The position numbers were made by a program, and so were the translations under genes. 32,014 bases of DNA. It comes from Deltaproteobacteria bacterium. GTDB taxonomy: Bacteria; Desulfobacterota; Desulfobulbia; Desulfobulbales; JAJRZW01. Where the stretch lies: positions 1-32,014 of the forward strand of contig JAJRZW010000076.1 in assembly GCA_024275015.1 (NCBI GenBank), written 5' to 3'. The notes below the pieces were generated by a model. The model was given only the letters and a program-made list of their open reading frames with translations. It had not been told where the DNA came from and made no database searches. Below, piece by piece: positions 1 through 7,572 of this stretch. Numbering within the stretch: position 1 is the first letter of the stretch; the number at the start of each line of letters is the position of its first letter.

Positions 1-1
1 C

Positions 2-421
2 CTCCGTAATCGGGTGCGGCATGAACTTCTTCCCTTTCTGGGGGAAAGGTTCAACCCCGCGATCAGCGGAGCCCTGCGGCGTGCCGCGGCGATTATCGCG
101 GTTGAAGATGACTTTGTCCGCCGACAGAGCGATACTGCTCTGGCCGCCTGTTGGCGTCTCCTTCCCGGCGGCGGGGGAGAAATTTTATTGTCTGTTTTCC
201 AGGGTCTGCACCCGGCGATTCAGCGCCGGGTTGTTGACGCCGCCCTCTGGGCCGTGGCCTGTCCGGCGACCATGGAACGAATCGAGAGCCTGCGGGATCT
301 GGCATCCGGCGGCCGTAACGGCGCCCGGCTTCATCTCCCCACCGGCCTGCGGGTGACGCGGCAGCGGCAAAGGTTGTTGTTTGCCTATCCTATCGGGCGT
401 AAGGCGCATCGGCGGGAGTGA
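2..421 (+). CDS. tilS: tRNA(Ile)-lysidine synthase, C-terminal part (partial)
   Basis: The 5' part lies outside the window; the frame is open from base 2 and ends at TGA 419-421. TilS converts the wobble cytidine of the CAU-anticodon tRNA-Ile to lysidine in the cytoplasm. The visible part begins with the conserved stretch NRVRHELLPFL followed by ERFNP, which in TilS proteins closes the N-terminal catalytic domain and leads into the helical substrate-binding region. The remaining ~130 residues are helical and basic at the end (RVTRQRQRLLFAYPIGRKAHRRE is weakly conserved in the family). The catalytic PP-loop (SGGxDS) cannot be checked because it is off-window. A multi-hairpin repeat starts 11 bases after the stop and may serve as terminator. 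Confidence 0.8.
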   Translation, partial: LRNRVRHELLPFLGERFNPAISGALRRAAAIIAVEDDFVRRQSDTALAACWRLLPGGGGEILLSVFQGLHPAIQRRVVDAALWAVACPATMERIESLRDLASGGRNGARLHLPTGLRVTRQRQRLLFAYPIGRKAHRRE

Positions 422-431
422 TTAACCGTTC

Positions 432-540
432 GTTGAAAAACAGACTGGTCGCGGCGCATGGACGCGCCGCCGATTTTATTTGGTTTTGAAAATCCAATAA
501 AATCGAGAGGTTGGCCGGAACTTGTTTTGGCCGACAGGCC
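432..540 (+). repeat. Multi-hairpin repeat, copy 1 (right end missing)
   Basis: First of four related copies. It starts with GTTGAAAAAC, then a GCGGCGC/GCGCCGC stem (451-470), a GATTTTATT...AATAAAATC stem (472-504) and a degenerate GGTTGGCC stem. It breaks off near 537, lacking the terminal GTTGAAAAAGCC/GGCTTTTTCAAC hairpin of the copies at 1718 and 18914. It lies just behind tilS. Confidence 0.75.
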
Positions 541-568
541 GTAGTCATTGGTGTTTTTACCTTTTGCT

Positions 569-699
569 ACCTGCATCCGTGATAGCTTTGTGTCGCTTGC
601 GAAACGTGTCTGTCGGCATCTCAGGCGTTTCCCTCAGGCTGCCGTTTCGGGGGATGAATCTACCCAGCCGCCCAATCTCGAACGATCACGGATTCAGGT
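569..699. repeat. 131-bp element bounded by 15-bp inverted repeats
   Basis: The left end ACCTGCATCCGTGAT (569-583) is the reverse complement of the right end ATCACGGATTCAGGT (685-699) at 14 of 15 positions. The right end, together with ATCTCGAACG just inside it (675-684), recurs at 18850-18874 with one mismatch. Nothing in the interior looks coding. It resembles a small non-autonomous element, though no target duplication was recognised. It occupies most of the gap between copy 1 of the hairpin repeat and the tRNA gene. Confidence 0.5.
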
Positions 700-755
700 T
701 TTGACTTTTGCCGCCCCCCGTGTTATTTCTTCTCTCCTTCCGTATCCTGTAGAGT

Positions 756-832
756 GGGCGGGTAGCTCAGCTGGATAGAGTGTCGGCCTCCGAAGCCGAA
801 GGTCGCGGGTTCGAATCCCGCCTCGCCCACCA
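756..832 (+). tRNA. tRNA-Arg (anticodon CCG)
   Basis: A complete cloverleaf of 77 nt with encoded CCA. The acceptor stem GGGCGGG (756-762) pairs with CTCGCCC (822-828, one G-U). The D arm is GCTC/GAGT, the anticodon stem TCGGC/GCCGA with loop CTCCGAA and anticodon CCG at 790-792 (reads CGG), and the T arm GCGGG-TTCGAAT-CCCGC. The discriminator is A and CCA is at 830-832. No convincing sigma70 promoter was found immediately upstream; a weak TTGACT occurs at 701-706. Confidence 0.97.
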
Positions 833-971
833 TATAACTTTAAAAATATGTGCGCTCGGCCTGTCTCCGTTGTGGATTTTATGGAGATCGAAGCCATAGG
901 GAAAATGGTAATTCCGCGCTTAGCTGTCGTCACCGTAAGTCTTTAGTCTAAAATTTTCACCCTGAAAAGAA

Positions 972-1583
972 ATGTTCCCCTGGCTTTTCGTCCCCCTGCG
1001 CATTTTTGCCTATCGTCCTCTGCTCCGTCTGTGGCCGGGGTTTGATCGTAACCGCTATATCAGGAAACTGGTGGCGGCGGCTAACGCCTGGTTTGCCGAC
1101 CGGTTTCGCCGGGTCCCTTATGATGACCGGGTTCTATTTCTTCCCTATTGTCTCCGGCCCCGTGAATGTCCGGCCCGGATCACCGCGGATAACGGTCTTG
1201 ACTGTGATGGCGGCTGTGCCGGATGTCGTCTGGGAGCATTGAAAAAAGAGGCGGAAGGGTTGGGATATAAGGCGGTTTATGTGGTGGTCAGCGGCCGTAT
1301 CCATCGGGATACCGGGGTGTTGCGCAGTCGTGACTTCATCATGGAAAAGATTCGCCGCCACCAGCCCGGGGCGATTCTGGTGGCAGTATGCTCCATGGAT
1401 CTTGAACGCAAGTATCTGTCACTCCGGAATCTCTCCTCCCGGGGCCTTTTCCCGGCGGAGAGGGAAAAGAAATCCCTGGTTCCCCAGGGGGTCCTCCTGG
1501 TTAAACCAGATTGTCGCCAGAGCCGGGTCGACTGGGATGAACTCACCGCTCTTCTGAGAGTCGTGGATGCAGATGCTCCATGA
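972..1583 (+). CDS. DUF116 family protein
   Basis: 203 residues. The N-terminus (about 1-22) is hydrophobic and aromatic, followed by a helical region. The family signature is the cysteine cluster at C60, C66, C78, C82 and C85 (LPYCLRPRECPA, then LDCDGGCAGC), typical of DUF116 and suggestive of a metal or Fe-S site. A further Cys follows in LVAVCSMDLE. The biochemical role of DUF116 is not established. The ATG at 972 is preceded by GAAAAGAA, a modest ribosome site. It is separated by 139 bases from the tRNA gene and is transcribed toward the minus-strand signalling operon, so the two meet tail to tail across the hairpin repeat at 1718-1902. Confidence 0.75.
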   Translation: MFPWLFVPLRIFAYRPLLRLWPGFDRNRYIRKLVAAANAWFADRFRRVPYDDRVLFLPYCLRPRECPARITADNGLDCDGGCAGCRLGALKKEAEGLGYKAVYVVVSGRIHRDTGVLRSRDFIMEKIRRHQPGAILVAVCSMDLERKYLSLRNLSSRGLFPAEREKKSLVPQGVLLVKPDCRQSRVDWDELTALLRVVDADAP

Positions 1584-1717
1584 ACTCCCTGAAACGTTTA
1601 CATTCCGAGATATTAAGGGTGATGGACTCGTAAGAAACATGTCGATGGCTAAGTAGGTATTTCAATATACAGGGAGTATTGTGTTTTTGTGGGTGGGATC
1701 ATCATGTATACCAGCCC

Positions 1718-1902
1718 GTTGAAAAACGGGCTGGTCGCGGCACATGGACGCGCCTCCGATTTTATTGGGCTTGAAAAATCCAATAAAATCGAGAGGTTGG
1801 CCGGAACTTGTTTTGCCAGCCAGGTGTTGAAAAAGCCAGGACGGAATTCTTGCAACGCCTACCTGAAAACGAGGCCATGGAAGGCTGTTTTTCAACAGTC
1901 TG
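1718..1902 (+). repeat. Multi-hairpin repeat, copy 2
   Basis: Contains the left GTTGAAAAAC; with flanking bases this forms a perfect 10-bp stem with GAAA loop at 1711-1734. It also has the GATTTTATTGG/CCAATAAAATC stem (1758-1790), the GGTTGGC/GCCAGCC stem, and a right-hand hairpin (1826-1837 with 1883-1896) opened by about 45 extra bases. The right end CAACAGTCTG stops exactly at the stop codon (1903-1905) of the minus-strand GGDEF gene, between two convergent genes. Confidence 0.8.
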
Positions 1903-3441
1903 TCAAGGGAGAACCACCACCTTGTTCTTGCCGCTGTTTTTCGCCTGATACAAGGCCTCGTCGGCCTTGTTGATGATCGTGGTCATCTCGGCGTCCACCT
2001 CGGTCTCTTCCCTTTCCCCGCCCTTAAAGAGCTGGGAATGGATGCCGGTGCTGGCGGTTATTTTTACCGCCCGCCCTGAGAAAATGTACTTCTGGGCCGC
2101 GATTTTTTTTCTGATTCTTTCGGCAACGATCAGGGCTGCGTCCTGGTCGGTATTTAAGAGGATGATGCAGAATTCCTCGCCGCCGTACCTGATCGCGAAC
2201 TGATCGAGCTCACCTATCTGTTTAAGCGATTGTCCTACCAGGTCATAGTCGCGTACCGCCAGGCGCATGATCTTGCCAACCTCCTCCAGCACTCCGTCTC
2301 CGGCGTCGTGGCCGTAGGTGTCGTTGATTCTTTTGAAGTCGTCAAGGTCAATCATCAGCACCGAGAGCCACTGCTGGCTGCGGTTTGACCGGCTGATCTC
2401 TTCACGCAGGCGTTTTAGGAGAAAACGGCGGTTAAAGAGCCCGGTCAGGGGGTCGGTGATTGCCTCTTCTTCCCTGGCGTTGACCTCGTTGTGGTAGATG
2501 GAGGTCAACAGCAGGTGAACGATCTGGTTCCTGAACAGGTTCATCAACGGCAGGTCGAGGGTCTCGGCGATTCCTTTGCGCTCGATAAAGATACAGCCGC
2601 GAACTCCGTCCTTGAGTTTGAGCGGCATGAAGCAGCAGTCGTCCCGGGTGAGGAGGCGGTTTTTATTTATCGCATCCTCCATGTCGGCGGCGCCGCATAC
2701 CATTTCCATTGCCGGTTTTTGTTTGTCGAAGCGGCCGACGCCACTGTGAAAACCACCGTCTTCGTTGTCGCGGAGGAGGACGAAACCGTCATCGGCTTCA
2801 ACCATGGCCAGTAACTGCACCAAAACCCCGGGGAGAAGGTAGTGGACCGAGTGCGGCGGCACCCTTGAGAGGGTGCTGACCGCGTGGAGGATCTGCGCCA
2901 GTCCCTGTTTGTTTTTTTCGATCGCCCGCAGCTGTTCGCCCAGTTGGCGTTTGCGGTTCCAGGAACTGACCAGGTTGAGGGCCGATTGTTCAAGCTCTTC
3001 CGGGGAAAATGGTTTCTTGAAGTATAGGAGTTCGTCCTGGTGGTTTTCGGGAAAAAGTTCGCGGATCTGGGTCACCGAGCGGTCGGTATAGGCGGTGACC
3101 ACGGCGCAGTGGATGCTGTCGTCAAGTTCGCGCAACTGGCGGATGGTCTCAAAGCCGTCGATGCCGCCGGGCATCCGCATATCGACAAATGCCGCCGCCA
3201 CCCGACCGTTATTGTCCAGGAGTTTTCTTACCTCCGATACCGCCTTTTCTCCCGCGTCGGCGATGATCAGGTCAAATCTGGTCCGGGCCACCGTCCCGGG
3301 GCCTTCGGTTTCCCCGGCCAGGGCGAGGATATCAGCCACCGCGTCTGTTTCCGGGGGTGACAGTACCTGCCGGTAAGAATCAAGAACCCCTTGTTCGTCG
3401 TCAACGCAGACGATGGTTCTGGTGGTCCACTTTTCTGCCAT
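1903..3441 (-). CDS. Response regulator with GGDEF diguanylate cyclase domain
   Basis: 512 residues. An N-terminal receiver domain (about 8-150) has the acidic pair in VDDE, the phospho-acceptor D87 in FVDMRMPGG and the lysine in FKKPF. D87 lies about 30 residues later than in a minimal receiver, so an insertion sits between strands 1 and 3. A coiled linker and a GAF-like region (about 180-330) follow, then a GGDEF domain with an active-type GGEEF at 420-424. It is expected to make cyclic di-GMP when phosphorylated. An RDYD that could be the inhibitory I-site is followed by a roughly 14-residue insert before RYGGEEF. The gene starts 2 bases after the kinase gene's stop, so the kinase encoded upstream is its probable partner. 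Its stop codon abuts the end of the repeat at 1718-1902. Confidence 0.9.
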   Translation of the reverse strand: MAEKWTTRTIVCVDDEQGVLDSYRQVLSPPETDAVADILALAGETEGPGTVARTRFDLIIADAGEKAVSEVRKLLDNNGRVAAAFVDMRMPGGIDGFETIRQLRELDDSIHCAVVTAYTDRSVTQIRELFPENHQDELLYFKKPFSPEELEQSALNLVSSWNRKRQLGEQLRAIEKNKQGLAQILHAVSTLSRVPPHSVHYLLPGVLVQLLAMVEADDGFVLLRDNEDGGFHSGVGRFDKQKPAMEMVCGAADMEDAINKNRLLTRDDCCFMPLKLKDGVRGCIFIERKGIAETLDLPLMNLFRNQIVHLLLTSIYHNEVNAREEEAITDPLTGLFNRRFLLKRLREEISRSNRSQQWLSVLMIDLDDFKRINDTYGHDAGDGVLEEVGKIMRLAVRDYDLVGQSLKQIGELDQFAIRYGGEEFCIILLNTDQDAALIVAERIRKKIAAQKYIFSGRAVKITASTGIHSQLFKGGEREETEVDAEMTTIINKADEALYQAKNSGKNKVVVLP

Positions 3442-3443
3442 TT

Positions 3444-5855
3444 TTACGCTCCTTGCACTTCTTGGTTTTCTTGCTTTTCCGCCAGGGGCAGAAACACCTT
3501 AAAGGTTGAACCTTCACCAGCCTTACTCGCAGACAGAAAGAGGTCGCCGTGCATGGCCCGGGCGATCTTGCGGGAATAACTCAGACCCAGGCCGGTTCCC
3601 TTGCGCCCCTTGCTGGTGAAACCGGGGGTAAACAGGTTCTCCATGGTCTCGGCGGTCATGCCGCAGCCGTTGTCGCTTACCGTGACTTCGGCCATGTCCT
3701 CGTCGATTTTCACCTTGAATTTTATTCTGCCGTCGCCGCCGCCGCGGGTGTCGATGGCGTGGATGGAGTTGCGGAGGAGGTTTGAAAAGATGGAGTAGAT
3801 CTCCATGAAATCGGCCCGAAGACCGGGGGCGGCGGTGAATTCTTTTTCCACTGTAATCTTTCTCTTGCCCAGGCCGTCGCGCTGGTCTTCGATAACTTCG
3901 TTGATGAGGCGGGTCAAGTCGACGTCTTCTTCGGTCTTCTGGTGTCGGCTCATCTCGCGGAGGTTGTCGATGATCTTGATGATCCGGGTTACCTGGCGAT
4001 CCAGGAAGCGGAAGTCTTCACTGCGCTCGGAGTGTTTTTCCCGCAGGGCGGTGGCGATTCTGCCGAGGATCATGAGGTCTTTCTGCCCATTTTCGCTTGC
4101 CAGATGGGTGGCAAGAGTATTGTCGCCGTTTTTGTCCTGCCAGTTTCTGGTGATCTTCTCCATCACCTCGATGACCCGGGCCAGTTCGTCCATGGCCGGC
4201 AGGGCCATGGAGATTCTGACATTGATGGCACTGATCGGGTTTAAGACCTCATGGGCGACCATGCCGCTCATCTGTCCGACCACTGCCAGTTTTTCCGCCG
4301 CCATCAATTCATCGCGGGTCTCGCTCAGGCGTATCGCGGCCTGATTTTTGTCTTCTTCAAGTCTTTTTCGTTCACGGATGTCGGTGATGCCGCAGACCAG
4401 GCCGCGGGCGTTTTTCGCGTCCTGGAACAGGGGGGCAAGCGACAGACTTACCGGAATCTCTTCCCCGTGATCGTTAATGATACTCGACTCCCGGTTGCTT
4501 ATATGGCGTCCGGCCGCGACCTCCGGCCACCAGGTATGGGCCGGGACGGTGGCGGGGAAGAATTCGCCGAGACTTTTGCCGTTGAGGTCGGCAACGGCTA
4601 AAATTTCGCGGGCGGCGCGGTTATGCTCGCTGATCCTGCCGTGGATATCAGTGACCACCAGGCCTTCTTCCATGGCGTCGAAAATATCCTCGATGAAATG
4701 TTTTTCATTGCGCAATTCCCTCTGGGCCGCCTCGATCCGGTCAAGCATGGAGTTGAACGATTTCGCCAGTTCCCCGATCTCGTCCCGTGACTTCCATTCA
4801 ACCCGGCCGTTGCTGACTCCAGCCACCGAGATCTCCCTGGTTTTTTCAAGGAGACGGTTTATCGGCTCGGTCAGGCTCAGCCCCAGGCGGCGACTGAAGA
4901 GTTCGGCGCTGATGAGGAAGATGAGGGTGAGAAGAAATATACTCTTGCCGAGGTCGTTGATCGGGGCCATGACCTGGCTCTCGTTGGCGAGAAAGAACAG
5001 GCGCCAGCCGGTTTTGCCCATGGGAATGGTGTCGACAAAGTAGGTCTCGCCGTTGATATTGATCGTGCCTTCATTATTGAAGTGCGGCTTTGACGGCGTC
5101 AGTTGCGGTGAGACCTCTGCGGCCCGGTGGCCGATCATCTCCCGGTTACTGTGGGCGAGGATGACCCCCTTGCGGTCAACCACCATGAACTCTTCCCCCT
5201 GGCTTTGGAGCGCGTCTGTTTTCTCGCCCCGTTTACTCCGGATGGAGTTGATGGTCTCCATTGCCCCTTCCAGGGTGGCGGCAAGCTCCCGTGCCGGGAC
5301 CGAGGCGACGATGGTGCCGATATCGCGATCAAAGAAGTCGCGGCGGTGGAAATAGAGCTTGAATACCAGATCGTTCAAGACTTTGTCCCGCTTGATCCCG
5401 GTGATTACCATGCGGCCGGGGCGGGAGAGCGCGGTGCGGTAATCGTTTTCGGTTTTCCGGTCTTGAAGCTCGTCGGTGGTCTGGCCCCGGATCAGGCGGG
5501 CCTCCTCCTCTCCCCTGCTGTTGAGGTAGGATATGGATGCAAAGGGATAGGCGTAGCGGCTGAGGAGGTCATTCAACAGTGACAGCCGCGAGGTGGTGAA
5601 ATATTTTTCCAGGGCCGGATCACGGGCGGCGCTGGTGATGGCCATGTCTTTACGGTGGAGAAATATTCTGGTCTCGGCTTCAATGAGGAGGATGTAGCTG
5701 GCGAGATTATCACGGATCTGGTGCATCAGGGCCCGGCGGGCCAGGTAGAAGCCGGTGGAGCTTACCAGCAGACCAAGAACCAGGCCGACCCCGATTCGCA
5801 GCAGGAGGAGTTTTTTTTCCAGGCGGCTGCTTTTTTTTCGTGGGCTGTCGTCCAT
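3444..5855 (-). CDS. Membrane sensor histidine kinase (Cache-like, HAMP, PAS, HisKA, HATPase)
   Basis: 803 residues from the ATG at 5855 (MDDSPRKK); an in-frame ATG at 5888 would overlap the upstream gene by 20 bases, and neither has a strong ribosome site. Membrane segment 1 is about 17-39. A large periplasmic sensor region (about 50-300) resembles a double Cache domain. Membrane segment 2 is about 305-323, then HAMP, a PAS domain (about 390-500), the H-box AHEVLNP with H535, and an ATPase domain with N box near 696, DNGCGM near 728 and GTGLGL near 753. About 45 more residues than usual separate the histidine from the end of the second dimerisation helix. It sits between the PstS-like gene and the receiver-GGDEF gene, suggesting a relay from periplasmic ligand to cyclic di-GMP. 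The ligand is unknown. Confidence 0.88.
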   Translation of the reverse strand: MDDSPRKKSSRLEKKLLLLRIGVGLVLGLLVSSTGFYLARRALMHQIRDNLASYILLIEAETRIFLHRKDMAITSAARDPALEKYFTTSRLSLLNDLLSRYAYPFASISYLNSRGEEEARLIRGQTTDELQDRKTENDYRTALSRPGRMVITGIKRDKVLNDLVFKLYFHRRDFFDRDIGTIVASVPARELAATLEGAMETINSIRSKRGEKTDALQSQGEEFMVVDRKGVILAHSNREMIGHRAAEVSPQLTPSKPHFNNEGTININGETYFVDTIPMGKTGWRLFFLANESQVMAPINDLGKSIFLLTLIFLISAELFSRRLGLSLTEPINRLLEKTREISVAGVSNGRVEWKSRDEIGELAKSFNSMLDRIEAAQRELRNEKHFIEDIFDAMEEGLVVTDIHGRISEHNRAAREILAVADLNGKSLGEFFPATVPAHTWWPEVAAGRHISNRESSIINDHGEEIPVSLSLAPLFQDAKNARGLVCGITDIRERKRLEEDKNQAAIRLSETRDELMAAEKLAVVGQMSGMVAHEVLNPISAINVRISMALPAMDELARVIEVMEKITRNWQDKNGDNTLATHLASENGQKDLMILGRIATALREKHSERSEDFRFLDRQVTRIIKIIDNLREMSRHQKTEEDVDLTRLINEVIEDQRDGLGKRKITVEKEFTAAPGLRADFMEIYSIFSNLLRNSIHAIDTRGGGDGRIKFKVKIDEDMAEVTVSDNGCGMTAETMENLFTPGFTSKGRKGTGLGLSYSRKIARAMHGDLFLSASKAGEGSTFKVFLPLAEKQENQEVQGA

Positions 5856-5868
5856 ATTATCCAGGTCG

Positions 5869-6669
5869 TTAGCGGGGAATAACGCCATTTTTGTGCATGA
5901 TGGCGGCGGCGGCGGCGCTGTGGAGGAATTTAATAAACCGGGCCGCGAGTCCCCGGGGAGTACCCCGGCTTACAAGGTAGAAGGGGGTTTGCATGGGGTA
6001 GTCTGGCGCGGTCGGTGCCATATCCTGGTAGTTCAGGACCTTGAGTTTATGCGACACGGCCATGGACAGGGGGAGGTAGCCCAGGGTCCATGGGATATCG
6101 CGGAGGGTGGTGGCGGTCTCGGGGGTGGAATATATGATTTTGGCCGTTGGCGAGTTCTTTGCCAGCAGGCTTATGGTCCCGGCGATGGCCCTGCGGGAGG
6201 AATCTCCGCGTTCCCGCTGCAGGAGGTAGATGCGGTGGTCGTTTTTGTGGTCAAGGGCCTGCCAGTTGACGATTCGGCCGCCGTAGAGGGCCTCAATCTG
6301 ATCTTTATCGAGGTTTTTGATCGTGTCGCTTTCCGGGTTGGCGGCAAAGACCACCGGCGAGACGGCGAAGATGTGGGGGATGAGTCCGGGCCGTTCTTTT
6401 TTTTTCAGAGGCCGGGCGGTGCGGGCGAGCCCTGTCCGGCCTTTTTTTAACAGCATGATCCCTCCGCCTGAGCCGACGCTGTCAGGGATGATGATCCGGC
6501 TTTCGGGCTCATGGCGGCCAAAGGCGGCACCAAGGATGCGGAGAATGTCCTGGGAATCGCCGGTGCCGGCGATGGTCAGGGTCTTGGCTGCGGCCTTGCC
6601 GCCAACGGTGACGGCAATGGCTATGAGCATAGCTGAAAGGAGTCTGAAGACGTATTTATCCTGCTTCAT
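5869..6669 (-). CDS. PstS-like periplasmic substrate-binding protein
   Basis: 266 residues with a signal peptide (basic start, hydrophobic LLSAMLIAIAVTV, likely cleavage after KAAA). The mature start TLTIAGTGDSQDILRILGAAF resembles phosphate-type binding proteins (PBP-like 2), as do VGSGGGIMLLKKGRTGLAR, NLDKDQIEALYGGRIVNW and the closing FIKFLHSAA. PstS proteins bind phosphate for the PstCAB transporter, but no transporter genes are adjacent; instead it is followed by a kinase and a receiver-GGDEF gene. A sensing rather than uptake role is therefore inferred. GGGGGAGAAGAG directly precedes the ATG. It is shorter than typical PstS (over 300 residues), and whether phosphate is its ligand cannot be told from the sequence. 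Confidence 0.75.
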   Translation of the reverse strand: MKQDKYVFRLLSAMLIAIAVTVGGKAAAKTLTIAGTGDSQDILRILGAAFGRHEPESRIIIPDSVGSGGGIMLLKKGRTGLARTARPLKKKERPGLIPHIFAVSPVVFAANPESDTIKNLDKDQIEALYGGRIVNWQALDHKNDHRIYLLQRERGDSSRRAIAGTISLLAKNSPTAKIIYSTPETATTLRDIPWTLGYLPLSMAVSHKLKVLNYQDMAPTAPDYPMQTPFYLVSRGTPRGLAARFIKFLHSAAAAAIMHKNGVIPR

Positions 6670-6829
6670 CTCTTCTCCCCCGGGGTAAAGTATGGTAATA
6701 AAGCTGCTTCATGCCTGTTTCGACATTGTTGCAGAAAGCGGGTCGGGACGCAAGGGCACTTTCGCTTTCTTTCAGGTTATGGCCCGAGCGTTCTTGAAAA
6801 ACGGAAATATTATGACAGGAGTATAAAAA

Positions 6830-7342
6830 ATGGCGGATGAACAATTGCTGGCGGTACTCTCCACCGACAAGGGTGAAATAAGGATAAAACTTTTTGCCGA
6901 CAAGGCCCCGGAGACGGTGGCAAACTTTGTTAACCTCATCGGCCGCGGCTATTATGACGGCCTTGTTTTTCACCGGGTGATAAATGATTTTATGGTTCAG
7001 AGCGGATGTCCTCAAGGCACCGGCACCGGTGATCCAGGCTATCGCTTCGGTGATGAATTTGACCCGGAACTGCGCCACGACCGTCCCGGGGTTCTGTCGA
7101 TGGCCAACGCCGGTCCCGGCACCAACGGCTCGCAGTTTTTCATCACCCACGTCCCCTGCGCCTGGCTTGACGGCAAGCATACTGTCTTCGGGATGGTGGA
7201 GAGTGATGCCGATCAGAAGGTGGTCAATCTCATCGTCCAGGGTGATCGGATAAAAGAGGCCACGGTCGAGGGAGATACCGGCCCCCTGCTTGAGAAGATG
7301 AGTGAGAAGATCGCCTTCTGGAACACGGTTCTGGACGGTTGA
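6830..7342 (+). CDS. Cyclophilin-type peptidyl-prolyl cis-trans isomerase
   Basis: 170 residues, single cyclophilin domain. Cyclophilins speed proline isomerisation during protein folding. The active-site segment [19 protein letters not shown] carries the catalytic Arg and the Phe/Gln that line the proline pocket. It continues with [16 protein letters not shown] and [12 protein letters not shown], whose Trp is the residue linked to cyclosporin binding. No signal peptide is present, so the protein should be cytoplasmic. AGGAG at 6817-6821 lies 8 bases before the ATG. It is divergent from the PstS-like operon and convergent with the radical SAM gene; the 230-base gap behind it holds no gene. 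Confidence 0.95.
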   Translation: MADEQLLAVLSTDKGEIRIKLFADKAPETVANFVNLIGRGYYDGLVFHRVINDFMVQSGCPQGTGTGDPGYRFGDEFDPELRHDRPGVLSMANAGPGTNGSQFFITHVPCAWLDGKHTVFGMVESDADQKVVNLIVQGDRIKEATVEGDTGPLLEKMSEKIAFWNTVLDG

Positions 7343-7572
7343 TCGCGGGTTTCATGTGTCCTGAAAATTGATGATAATCGTCTGATTATTTATTGTTGAT
7401 GAAGTCGTAACAAGTCTACGCTCCGGCTGAAAACGGCGATTTTCGGGCAGCGGGCAGTGGACGGCGGGCTGCTAAGCCCTCAAACATGCGGGATTTCTTA
7501 ACCCACCCCGTTGCCCGCCGCTTTTTCCGGGAATCGCCGAAGGCGTCGCTGCGGGTACTTGTCACGAGTCCA

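Noticed and set aside
1582-1675. ACTCCCTG / CAGGGAGT inverted pair behind the DUF116 gene
   Set aside because: Perfect 8-bp match but about 80 bases apart with no other structure; could be chance.
5856-5888. Kinase start at 5888
   Set aside because: It would overlap the PstS-like gene by 20 bases without a ribosome site. The ATG at 5855 gives a typical basic N-terminus, though the choice is not certain.
7462-7526. Terminator in the gap between the cyclophilin and radical SAM genes
   Set aside because: CGGCGGGC and GCCCGCCG followed by CTTTTT could pair, but the loop is 43 bases and competing pairings exist. An AT-rich hairpin at 7374-7389 is also too weak. The rest of the 230-base gap shows nothing.
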